A stretch of 64,000 nucleotides of DNA from Astragalus membranaceus (lineage: Eukaryota > Streptophyta > Magnoliopsida > Fabales > Fabaceae). This document shows, one piece after another, positions 1 to 9,567 of this stretch. Positions within the stretch are counted from its first letter, which is position 1; each line of letters begins with the position of its first letter. Where the stretch lies: NCBI GenBank assembly GCA_039519185.1, contig CM076851.1, forward strand, positions 48,900,751-48,964,750, written 5' to 3'. A program made the translations under genes and the position numbers. Under the pieces are notes generated by a model that saw only the letters and a list, made by a program, of their open reading frames with translations, searched no databases and had not been told where the DNA came from.

Positions 1-165
1 ATTCTTGATCGTCACTTTGTTGAGTTGTCGATAATCAATGCACAATCTCATGCTACCATCTTTCCTTTTGACTAACCACACCAGAGCACTCCTTAGAGAA
101 GCACTCGGTCGAATGAATTTCTTTAACATCGACTCTTCAAGTTGAGATTCCATTTCCTTTAATTC
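1..165 (-). pseudogene. Reverse transcriptase fragment of element A
   Basis: Read on the minus strand, 1-165 encodes the N-terminal RT region, including RLCIDYRQLNKVTIKN, the classic gypsy RT block preceded by a K-R-K-D-G stretch. Upstream residues fit the usual 'EMxxQLEE..L.K.FIRPS.S' pattern, with the normal P-W-G after the serine replaced. The frame is cut by the window edge. RT would copy element RNA into DNA in cytoplasmic particles. Only part of the domain is visible and neighbouring reading frames are broken, so it is scored as a remnant. Confidence 0.85.
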
Positions 166-530
166 TAAAGAAACATTCAATAAGAAACAATAGATATTGA
201 TCTCGTGCCAGGAACCAATTCTACCGTAAACTCTACCTCTCGCTCTGGAGGTTCAGAAGAAACTTCATCGTGAAAACATCCAGAAAGTCATTCACAACCT
301 GAATGTTCGCCAAATCTAAACTAGTTTCAGTGGATGCAGTTAACATACTAACACGTGCTTCCGCACCTTGGAATGAAGATTGACCGTCTAAGGTGAACTA
401 GGTAACTGCTTCAGAATTTGTCCTAGACAATTCAACTGATTCTGAAGTGAAGCTGATAGTTTATTAACACAGTCGATTGCAACATGATTTGCAGTCATCC
501 AATTCATACCCAAAATGGTGTCCACACTTC

Positions 531-809
531 TCATAGGCAAACCAATAATCCTTCTACGAAATTTCTGTCTCCTATAACACGTAGACAATTCTGACACAAA
601 GATTGGGTCTGGACACGACCCTTAGCCGCAGTTAAGATAGTTATCGACTCGGATAGCGGAGACAATGCTAATCCCAACCGATCTACACATGCTTGTGCTA
701 TAAAACAATGGGTTGCACCCGAATCGTATAATATACTGACAGAGTTATTGAAAACTGATTCCATACCCCTCAGTAACTTGTCAGCAGTTGTAACTGTCTG
801 AGCATCCAA
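531..809 (-). pseudogene. Retropepsin-like protease region of element A
   Basis: A 92-codon minus-strand frame contains DSGATHCFI followed by a V-D-R-L-G-L stretch. This is the aspartic protease active site (D-S-G-A) and flap-proximal context usual for gypsy elements. The protease would process the gag-pol polyprotein. It lies between gag (850-1378) and RT (1-165), the expected gypsy order on this strand. The frame does not join gag or RT without shifts, so the polyprotein is broken. Confidence 0.8.
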
Positions 810-849
810 AGTGTTGACGCATCCTTGCCTTGGAGCTGCTTGTAACTCC

Positions 850-1378
850 TTGGAACTCTTCCTTGCAGGACACCTATTTGTATAGTGACCTTCTTCATTA
901 CAATAACAGCACCGGTTGATCTGTGCTGACGATCACCCTGGTGATGTCTTCCATAGTTAGAACATCTTCTGACCTTTGAAGAGTCAGAAAATTGCACCTG
1001 TTTTTCCTTTGATGAAATTATCTTAGGACTTTACATTCAGAGTTGATAACTCAACTACCTTCTTTCCTTTCCCATACTCCTTATGAGATCATCCTCGGCG
1101 ACATAGGCTGGTTGCACTAAGGCAACAAAATTGGTAATAGTATAAGTATTGAGACCATAAGTCATAAAAGCACGAAGGCCCCTCTTATACTTATGCATCA
1201 TCCATTCCTCGTTCGGAACATACCTTACCATTCGGTAAAACTGAGACAACTTCTCGAACTTAGCGGTGTATTCTCCCACCGTCATGCCACCTTTCCTGAG
1301 AATGCACCGGTTGGAGACTCCGGTCTTGGTCGAGGACTGCGTCTTGATCATCCTACCATAATTCCGCTTATGATGCAC
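850..1378 (-). pseudogene. Gag remnant of element A with CCHC zinc knuckle
   Basis: The minus-strand frame at 1055-1378 contains 'MTVGEYTAKFEKLSQF' and an 'EEWMMHKYKRGLR' stretch, the retrotrans_gag core of Tekay/Del-type elements. Further along the same strand, 870-911 encodes C-C-Y-C-N-E-E-G-H-Y-T-N-R-C, a CX2CX4HX4C zinc knuckle for RNA binding. The core and the knuckle lie in different open frames, so gag is frameshifted or partly deleted. The gag start expected near the primer site was not identified. Confidence 0.75.
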
Positions 1379-1488
1379 TAAGTATTAAGTTGATCAGGTT
1401 CAATGTCTCTTAGCATCACAAGTGTAATCACAACCAGGACAAACAAGGAATCGACTCAACCCTAAACTAAGTCCGACTAGGTTGAACT

Positions 1489-1500
1489 GCTCTGATACCA
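1489..1500 (-). other. Primer binding site of element A (tRNA-iMet type)
   Basis: The complement of GCTCTGATACCA reads TGGTATCAGAGC, matching the 3' end of initiator tRNA-Met. It lies 2 bp inside the LTR edge at 1503, the right place for priming minus-strand DNA synthesis. It fixes the element's orientation as minus. Confidence 0.9.
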
Positions 1501-1502
1501 AC

Positions 1503-2789
1503 TGTAACACCCCGGTATTTCAACATGTAAAAATACCCAAGTGCACCATCCCTAATTCATTAGAGATATAAAATTCCTGCATAGATACTGAACACTGCAA
1601 TATAGTTCTCGCTGAATAACAACAAAACAGTCTTAAATACAAATAAGACCGAACAGGTTCTCTGACCATTTTCAGCAAACTATAGTGCTCAATATCATAC
1701 AAGAAAGCGGAATAAAATTATAATACCAATAAAATGAGTTGTAGTACATAGACAACATAAAGGAAGTGCAAACTTAAGCATAAAGCTAAGCTATCAGCAA
1801 CCAGTCCGAGCTCAACCTACTCGTGCCTCTTGAATTTTCGCTGTCCCTGTGTCTCTATAAAACATCAACATTTAAACAGTGAGATACAATCTCAGTGAGT
1901 TCTACCGAGACCCCTACTAACACTCGCGGTCCAGTTTTAAAATGTGTTTAAGGCTTGACACGAGACCGACCGCAATCCACTTGCTAATCCTGGTCAATCA
2001 TACAATAAGGCTTCGATCTAGTAGGACACCGGCCACAATCCACTTGCTAATCCCGATGAACTAACATTCTACGCCTTTCTACGTACCACCGACCGCAATC
2101 CACTTGCTAATCCCGATGAACGTAGTACAAACTTTTGACACAACACCGACCGCAATCCACTTGCTAATCCCGGCGAACCCCATTACCAATAGTGTTTCCT
2201 AATGGCACAGAGCCTAGCGTAAGGGTTCATGACTTCCCCGCGCGAAAACCGCTATTCCGCTCAATTCCGATTCTCGTTCCGATCGAAAACAGATTTGACA
2301 ACCAATACAATAGACCCAATACAAACCACACAATCAATCAATCCAATCAAAAATTCAATCAAAACGGACTTTACCAAAATACGACATATTCCGAAATAAC
2401 GGTTTTTAAGTCAAAATCTTTCGAAATCAAATCACGTGAAATTCATTGTAAAACGAAAACATCCTAAGCGTGAGTAAAACTCACCCTTGAAGCGAGAGCC
2501 GATACCGAGCCGAAATCACCGAGACTTCAAAATCTCCACATAACAACACGAACAATCCCCGCATAAACTTCCACACTCCGACGACGCCCAAATCCGCTTC
2601 CAATCTTTCCGCTCGATCCCGAGACATCTCTTTGGCCGAAATACCGAATTTCTCGAAATCCCGCCGTTCAAACCCTAATCACCAATCCGCTTCAAAATTC
2701 GATTCGAGCTCCAATTCGCGTTCAATCCTCCTTAGCTTCGTTCCTAATCATTCATAAATCATCAATCGTCAAGAATCACTATTCATCAT
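1503..2789 (-). mobile_element. 5' LTR of element A, promoter-distal part
   Basis: This starts with TGTAACACCCCGG and carries no gene. It contains four copies of a unit built on CAATCCACTTGCTAATCC (1970-2180) and ends where the Ogre-like element inserted (target ATCAT at 2785-2789). The LTR continues at 28771-29448. Confidence 0.85.
1965..2180. repeat. LTR sub-repeat array, about 60-bp units x4
   Basis: Four units each contain CCACTTGCTAATCC(C/T)GG-like sequence flanked by GACCG or GGCCA on the left and TGGTC, CGATG or CGGCG on the right. The array lies inside the LTR of element A. A related motif (ACTGCTAATCCCGG) recurs at 41150-41285 in another LTR. Confidence 0.75.
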
Positions 2790-4225
2790 TGTCATACCCC
2801 AATTTTGTCCGACTAATTGGAAAATCCCAAGAATTTTATCGCTTCGCATATTGTTCTAAACACGGGTGTATTTGGCACTCTCGTGCAACGATTTTGTTTG
2901 GCGCTCGTTGCTTTCAAAAAAAGAGTCCAAAAAATATAATAAAAATAATAATAAGTCACGCGAGTGCGTGTCGGTTGCAAGTCACGTGTGAGCAGTTGCG
3001 TCACTGCGCGTTATTTTTTAGAAAAGTGAGGATAAAAGGAAATCGGTTTCAATAACGTACGCGCGTGCGTATTCAAATCGCGTACGCGTCCCTGGTCTTA
3101 AGGCGAGCGCGCGTGTCGTTTTGAGTTGTGCGCGAGTGGTCGCGTCAGTACGTGTTATTTTTACCGCTTTTATTGTCAAAATAATAATAATAATAAATAA
3201 ATAGTAGAATAAAATCAGCTGTCCTTTTTATTGATTTTCTTACACATACAAACAAAAATTAAAAAAATGCAGAATAGTACAAAAAAAAGAGAGTCAACTC
3301 TTTTTACAAAAAAATTAATTAAAAAAAAAAGTACAAAAAAAAACTGTGTGCAGGCTGAAGGTCCCTTCTCCTTGCCTATTGGCTTTTCACTCTTTGGGCA
3401 AAAGCAGGTTGCTGCCCCTGCTGCTCCCTTGCTGCTCCACTACTCTGCCTTCTCTCCAAAAGCATAACAGCAATTTTTGTCTCATTGATTTGCATCCTCT
3501 ATAAAAAACAGAAACACAAACAGTGTTAGGGGATCATATGCACACAGAGAGAAATATACACACAGCAACATACCCACAGTCAGAAACAACACAAAAAAAT
3601 AGTAGCAAACAGAACCATTCGCATACAGAAAAATGCACACACAGCAGCAGAGAAGTCCCTGAGAAAACACAACAACTCACAAGCACCAAAAATAGAAGCA
3701 GTAGCAGTCAAAGCAACAGACAGCAGTAGCAATAGACAGCCGTTAGCAACAACGACAAATCAGTTTTCACCCAGGGGCAGGTTGGTTTGACCTTTACTCT
3801 TATACGCATTTTTTTTAACTTACTAGAATAGTTTAGAAATCTTATGTAGATGATAGGAGTGTTTCTAAGACTAAGCAGAATTTAGAATCAATACTGAAAA
3901 ATATTGTCCCACACGTATTAGTTTACAGGAAATAGAGTAGAATTAGTAAAAAAAAGTTATTATTAGAACAAATGAAGAATTAGTGTACAGAACAAATAAA
4001 ATTAGAGTTTTATGTTACTCAAAAAAAGTGAAATTAGGATATGGAGATAGCAATATGTTTGTTTATGAAAAAAACTTAAACTATAGAGAAGGAGAAAATA
4101 TTGGATTAAAGCTAAACATTAAAAAATCAGAGATCAAGAGAAAAGAATGGTACAGAACCGTAAAAACAAAAATAAAGGGAATGAAACTCACCTCATAGAC
4201 GCCGGCCACCGTAGACGGTGGCCGT

Positions 4226-6946
4226 TGTAACACCCCGAAATTAATTAAATAGTTATTTAGTATTTAGTTAATTAAATTAAATAGGAGTTGGTGATAGAAA
4301 TAATAATAATAATAATAATAATAATGATAATAATAATAATAGTATTGGTTGGTTTTAGTTATTAATATATTATTTTATTTATCTAAAGGGGGTGGTGTTG
4401 GTACTTCGGAGGTGTTATGATTGGCCCAGTGCGCCAAGCCCAAGCCCGTAGACTTGAGCTGCTAGGCGCTAGGTTAGTGAAGTGGCGCCTCATTTGTGAA
4501 AAAAGAAAAGAAAGCGTGAGTTGAGAGAAGAGAAAGGAGAGAGCGTGAGAAGAGAAAAAGAAAAGAGAAGAACGGCACTAAGGGAGAAGAAAGAAGAAGA
4601 GAGGGGCGCGACTTCCATAGGAGAGGAGAGGAGCCCAGTTGCTGTGGTTACTCGGTGTGCACGTGGAGGGGTCTCTGTCTTCGGTGAAACTAAGGTAAGG
4701 GTGGGTCTTGCCTTATAATAGGGAACATAATGGGATGTATGTAGGGGTTAGGTCCTATGTCCTGTTTAAATTGACTTTTTATGTTGTTGATGATATATGA
4801 GTATGTTGTTGTTCAATTGTTGCTCATTGTGATGATATGCGAATTGTTGCTCTGTATGATGAATTTCAAATTGCGTACTAAGTGCTCGAATAAATGTATA
4901 AATGATGATGTTGGGCTAAATTCATTGAGTTTGGAGTAATTTTGTGGTGTTTGAAATAGTTGGTGATGATTGAGCACTTGGTACTCATGTGTTGTTGTTG
5001 GTGAATTTGATGTTTTGGGTGTTATAGGCGCAGAAGGCGCCATTGTGGTATTTTTAGTGTTGCTGGAAATTGTTGTCTAGGTGCGGAATTAGGCGCCCTT
5101 GAGTGGGGTGCCCCGCGCCAAGTATTGACGTTGTCGGAATTTTGGTCATGGAAGTAGGCGCCCTTGTGCTAGGCGCCCCGTGCCACATTATTGTGTTTTG
5201 GCTAAGTGTATTTTGTGTTGTGTTGGTGTGCCATGTGCTAAGTGCATCTTATGATATGTTTGTGTGCCAAGTGCCAAGTTAGTGTGTGTTGGTGATGCTT
5301 TGGTGTGGGTGTGTGTATAGGCGCCTAGGGTGCCATGGTGATGGTGATGATGGTTGTCCATATGGTTTTGGTGATTTCAAATAAAATTGATTTTTTTGGG
5401 TGAGTGAGGATTTTAGATGGTGGAAAAGAAATATAATTTTGATGTTTTAAAATTGAGAAAAATTGATGTTTGGGCTGAATTTGTGTAAAAATCTGGTTCT
5501 GGCAGTGTGCTGGGCGCCAAGGGCGCTGTGTGTGTGGCTGGGCAAGTGTGGCGCGCGCCTGGGCGCTGGGCGCCTGCTGTGCGTGCGCTGTGTTGCACGC
5601 TGGGCGCTGGGCGCCTGCTTGCGTGCGTGTGTGTGTGTGGCGCGCGCCTGGGCGCTGGGCGCCTGTTGTGCGCGCGGATGCGCTGTGTTGCGCGCTGGGC
5701 GCCAGTGTGCATGTTGCCTGGGCGCTGGGCGCCTAAGGCGCCAGTTTCCAGCAGTGTTGCCTAATTTTTCCTAAATTTGTTTTTAACGTAACTTTTGACT
5801 CGGGTGTCCGTTTTAGGTGTTTCAAAGTGCGTTACAACGCTTATTTAACTGTCTATCTGTTTGTACAGGCCAAAACCAAAACTTAATATTTTTCCCCGGT
5901 CGTTTTCTGAAAGTCCCAAGTGACTGTGTACTAGTTGTTGTTTGGTTTTGGAAATTGCTACTGTTCCTTTTAAATAAAATGTTGGTGTTCTTCATGAGAC
6001 TAAGGTACTGATCCTTGTATTGTGAAATGGTGTTGTCACGGTGAAAGTAGTGTTCTGTGTAACAGTGTGGTATGCAAATAAATATATATATATATATGGT
6101 GTATATTATTATTGGTGAATGGGGTCTGTGATTCTCTTTTGGGTGTTGGTGAATAAACAAACTGTTGGTGAATAAACAAACTGTTGGTGAATATGCTGTG
6201 GCATACTTTTATTTGGTGATTCTGGTGTGTGATGCATTGTCATGGTGTCGCATAATCATATGCATGATCTTTGGTGAATAGGCTTCGGCCTCGGGCTTCG
6301 GCCTTATTATAAATTTTGGTGAATGCCCTCAAGGCTCATTTTTGGTGAATGGATCCACATGCATATGCCCAGTGGAGTTTTGGGTTACATCTCATACATT
6401 AGATATACAGTTGGCGAATGTTTTGGTGATTATTTATTTGGTGATTGTTTGGTGATTACTTTTAATTGGTGATTGTTTGGTGAATATTTAGTTGGTGATG
6501 AATTGGTGATAAATTTCGATTGACTGAACTGGTGATTAAAGTGAATATTGCTGTGATTGATGTAGTCCTGTATTCGTACATACTACTCCTTATGTACTTT
6601 ATTATAGGGTTTGAGACTCACCCCTTTTGTTGATTTTTACTTTACAGGTAACCGTACTTGAAGGCTTTGACCTTCATTCCCTTGAGTTCGAGTCGCTCTG
6701 ATACGTAGCACCTGGGGGGCGTCTTATTAGATAGTGATTTTGTCTTGTACGACTTGTTGGATTTTATTTTAACGTTGTAACCGTATTTTTGAGTAATGGC
6801 CGCCCATGATGCCACGTAATGATTTTAATTTAAGTTAAACAATTGACGTGTTTTTGAAGTAAATGTAGCATTCCGTTTCAAAAAAAAAAATAATTTGTGC
6901 ACTCTGATAATTGTTATAAATGAAAGGGGTAGAAACGGGTGTTACA
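4226..6946 (+). mobile_element. Solo LTR (TGTAACACCCCGAAATT family) nested in the 5' LTR
   Basis: This has termini TGTAACACCCCG and CGGGTGTTACA, and a 5-bp duplication GCCGT at 4221-4225 and 6947-6951. The empty site is preserved in the 3' LTR near 26395-26405. It contains no internal domain, so it is a solo LTR made by LTR-LTR recombination, or an insertion that lost its body. Inside are GGCGCC-rich hairpins (5030-5740) and many TTGGTGA(T/A) repeats (6100-6540). It belongs to the same LTR lineage as element B and the solo LTR at 56905. Confidence 0.92.
5030..5740. repeat. GGCGCC-rich foldback repeats inside the solo LTR
   Basis: Repeated AGGCGCCC, CTGGGCGCTGGGCGCC and related units form short inverted repeats. 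GC content is far above the AT-rich surroundings. Open frames on both strands (for example 5463-5774) come from the repeat, not from a gene. The same array is cleaner at 57480-58340. Confidence 0.8.
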
Positions 6947-8044
6947 GCCGTTGGCCGTGAACCACCATCTCCGGTCATATTCTCCGGCAACCACCGTGCT
7001 CCACCGTCAACAACCTCTCTTCGCCACCCACACCTCCGTGGCCAACCCCCAAACACCGACTGAACCCTCCACCACCGCAAATCGCCACACTCCGTCACCA
7101 ACCACCCCAAACCGTCCCTCTACTCCTCTACGCGCGAAGCCGACCCACTCACAGCGCCACCACCCACAGTTCCTCCACCCAAATCTCCGACCGTCACCGC
7201 CACCCTCCCTCTTCGCAACCCAACAAACACCTACGGCCAAACCCCCACCACCGTTTTCCCTTCGCCCTCGCACCCAAAAGTGTCACTGTCACCGCCGCCG
7301 TAGGTGTACATCCGAACACAATCACCACCAACCAACCCCTCCGCGAAACCAGTCTGGATCGGGAAAAAGGGAGACCATACCGTTGAGAAGGAAGTCGTTT
7401 CGGTGAGGGAAGACGGAGTAGAGGAGAAGAGGGGGTGAGGGTCGGTGAGAGGAAAGAAAGGTGAAGCCATGGTTGAGAGGGAGGGTGAGACGACTGAGAG
7501 GGGAAGGAACAACGCCGTGTAGGGTGAGAGAGGGAGGCGGACGCGCCGTTGGAAGAGGAGGAATCGGGTTGGGTAAGTTTTTTAGGTTGGAGGCGCCGTG
7601 GGAGAAGGAAAGGAAACTAGGGTTTCCATTTTAGTCAGCCTTTTATAGTGTGAAAGCTCAGGGGCAATTTCGTCTGTTCGCTTTTTATTTTTTTCAGATC
7701 ACTATTCGCACCCCTCGTTTTACTTCGCGCACCCCCCTTTTGAAGCCCACGTTTTCTGCTTTGGGCCAGCTTGCTAAGGTCGAACTGGGCTCTGCTATTC
7801 GCACCCCAGTTTTAATAATACGACCCTCCTGCCACTTGCACCCTATTCTACTACTGCACTCCCTGTTTCTCCTTTTTTTAAATTTTATTTCTTTCCCCTA
7901 AATAAGATTATTTTTTTTACAAACCTTTTTTCCCAAATAACAGATTTTCTTTCCCCTAAATAAGGATCAATCCAATTGCGAAAACTCTTCAAAATCAAAA
8001 TTTCGTTAGTAGTCTTGCGAAGCCTTTGCTTGCATGATTATTAA

Positions 8045-8820
8045 CAATGGAATACTAATGGTGGTCACTTGGAGCCTTTGCTCAATTGATCATCATGAAC
8101 GCTTTCAATTTCAGAAGATATTTCCCTAAGCATCAAAAGTCCTAGCAAGTGCTAGTGATGACCACCCATAACCTTTGTTAGTTTGGTCATCATGAAGGCT
8201 TTCATCTTTCGAAAGGAGATTTTTACATGCACTTAAGTGGGTTTTAGTAATGATCACCCATAACCTTTGTTAGTTTGATCATTATGAACGCCCTTCACTC
8301 TTCAAAGCCAAAGCAAAAAGACTTTCCTTTTCAAGGCTCCTTAGAACTACGTCGCTTTGATTCCCATTTGGGATACGTACGAGCGAGTCACATTCTCGTC
8401 AAGCGCAACCATAAAAAGTTTAGCATTTGCATAACAAAAAGAAAAGAATTATTTTCGTAACAAAAAAGAATCACTTCCGCAAACCAAGATCATTTTCAGA
8501 ACAAAAATCTTTTCCTTTCTAAAATCATTTTCAACCCATCGTCGCTAGTGGTTAATCAGAACCTTTGTTCGTCTAGCCATTGGTAGCGATGTCTTTTTCC
8601 CCAAAGAACAACAAGCGATGATCACTCATAACCTTTGTTAGTTTGATCATTCGTGCCAATCAATCTCTTTCGAAAACCACTTTCAAAAAGGCAAATAAAA
8701 AACGGGTTGCTACTAATAGTCAATCAGAACCTTTGTTCGTCTGACTGGTGGTAGTGACTCTCATTTTCAAGAGTACTTAGCAGTGATTACCCATAACCTT
8801 GGTTAGTTTAATCATTCGCT
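8045..8820 (+). repeat. Hairpin array with constant CTTT loop (5' LTR)
   Basis: Seven hairpins are centred at 8072-8083, 8169-8180, 8261-8272, 8559-8570, 8629-8640, 8727-8738 and 8794-8805. Each has a 4-bp inner stem around CTTT (CTTG once). Inner stems differ but stay paired: GAGC/GCTC, TAAC/GTTA and GAAC/GTTC. Outer stems such as TAATGATCA/TGATCATTA and GATGACCA/TGGTCATC also covary. A small internal loop separates the two helices. This suggests a selected RNA structure, but its role is unknown. Confidence 0.8.
8344..8403 (+). promoter_or_regulatory. GAACTACG paired-hairpin module, copy 1 (5' LTR)
   Basis: Hairpin 1 pairs CTACGT with ACGTA(C) around the inner stem CCCATTTGGG. Hairpin 2 pairs GCGAG with CTCGT. 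The 3' LTR copy (27799) keeps the intact ACGTAG. See the other copies at 8889, 17724, 28344 and 40294. Confidence 0.75.
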
Positions 8821-8888
8821 AAATGCTCGTCCTATTTCGAAAACTCACTAAAAAGATAAAAGACAAAAACCTTTTTCAGGATAAACAA

Positions 8889-8956
8889 GAACTACGTAGC
8901 TTTGAGTTCTCCATCGCACCGGGAGATACGTAGGAGCGGGCCTTGTCCCGTCAAGC
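8889..8956 (+). promoter_or_regulatory. GAACTACG paired-hairpin module, copy 2 (5' LTR)
   Basis: CTACGTA pairs with TACGTAG around TCTCC/GGGAGA. A second hairpin pairs CGGG with CCCG. Relative to copy 1, both stems differ in sequence but remain paired. Confidence 0.78.
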
Positions 8957-9099
8957 ATTTTTTTTTTCTAAAAACCCATTCTTCCCCCTTTTCTTTTTCG
9001 TAATAAATAAAGATTTTCATTAAGAAGTTTTTCAATAAGAAGTAGAGAGGCAAAATTAAGTATTTTCAAGTCAACACACTAAAACCACACATTTAATTA

Positions 9100-9180
9100 A
9101 TGGTTCCCTCTCAGTAGAGAGGAGGTGTGGGGTGCTAACACCTTCCCTGCGCGTAACCGATCCCCGAACCCTATTCTCTA
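9100..9180 (+). promoter_or_regulatory. Conserved LTR 3'-end block of Tat/Ogre type
   Basis: This contains a CCTCTC-AGTA-GAGAGG hairpin, a GGTGT/ACACC hairpin and the block CTTCCCTGCGCGTAACCGA with TCCCGAA-like sequence after it. The same block, with substitutions, sits at 28570-28630 and in the separate Tat LTR at 40500-40580. Conservation across families suggests a function in the R/U5 region. Confidence 0.65.
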
Positions 9181-9318
9181 GTTTCGTAAGACCAATCGCT
9201 TTCCAAAAAAGGTTTTCCTAATATTTTCCTTAATAAATATTGGTGGCGGCTTCATTGTCTTAGGAAAAGTTGTGAACGAGGAAGGTTCTCCCTTTGGGAC
9301 TTTTTCGGGCGCAACAGC

Positions 9319-9337
9319 TGGCGACTCCACTGGGGAC
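9319..9337 (+). other. Primer binding site of the Ogre-like element (tRNA-Arg type)
   Basis: TGGCGACTCCACTGGGGAC begins 3 bp after the LTR ends in CA at 9316. This matches the style of primer site described for Ogre elements (tRNA-Arg). The exact isoacceptor was not checked. Confidence 0.8.
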
Positions 9338-9567
9338 TAAAAAACATTTTTTTCAAAAGTGGGTCAAGCCTAATTAATTAAGTGTGTGGTTTGTGTGATT
9401 GATTTGAACATCTTGCTTTGCCTCTATTCTTCTTCTTTTTCATAAGCATGTTGCATCCATATGCATTCTTCTTCTATGTTTGCTTTTGTTTAAAATAATA
9501 GATAGTTACTTCTTTGCTTAAATGCTTAGTTCCCTTATGCATATTTCCCCTCTCTTGTCATGTCCCC
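9338..9567 (+). other. Start of the Ogre-like leader, no gene seen
   Basis: AT-rich untranslated leader between the primer site and the insertion point of element B (target TCCCC at 9563-9567). It resumes at 16869. Confidence 0.6.

Larger units (their letters stand above)
2790..9316 (+). mobile_element. 5' LTR of the Ogre-like element
   Basis: From left to right it holds a GC-rich CG-dinucleotide stretch (2940-3160), A-rich and CAG-rich low-complexity DNA (3240-3730), the GGCCACCG hairpin interrupted by a solo LTR (4226-6946), a pyrimidine/purine-biased stretch (6950-7560), a hairpin array (8045-8820), two GAACTACG modules (8344, 8889) and a conserved end block (9100-9180). Short open frames such as 6939-7406 look like chance readings of biased sequence, though the same frame is open in the other LTR. 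Confidence 0.9.
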
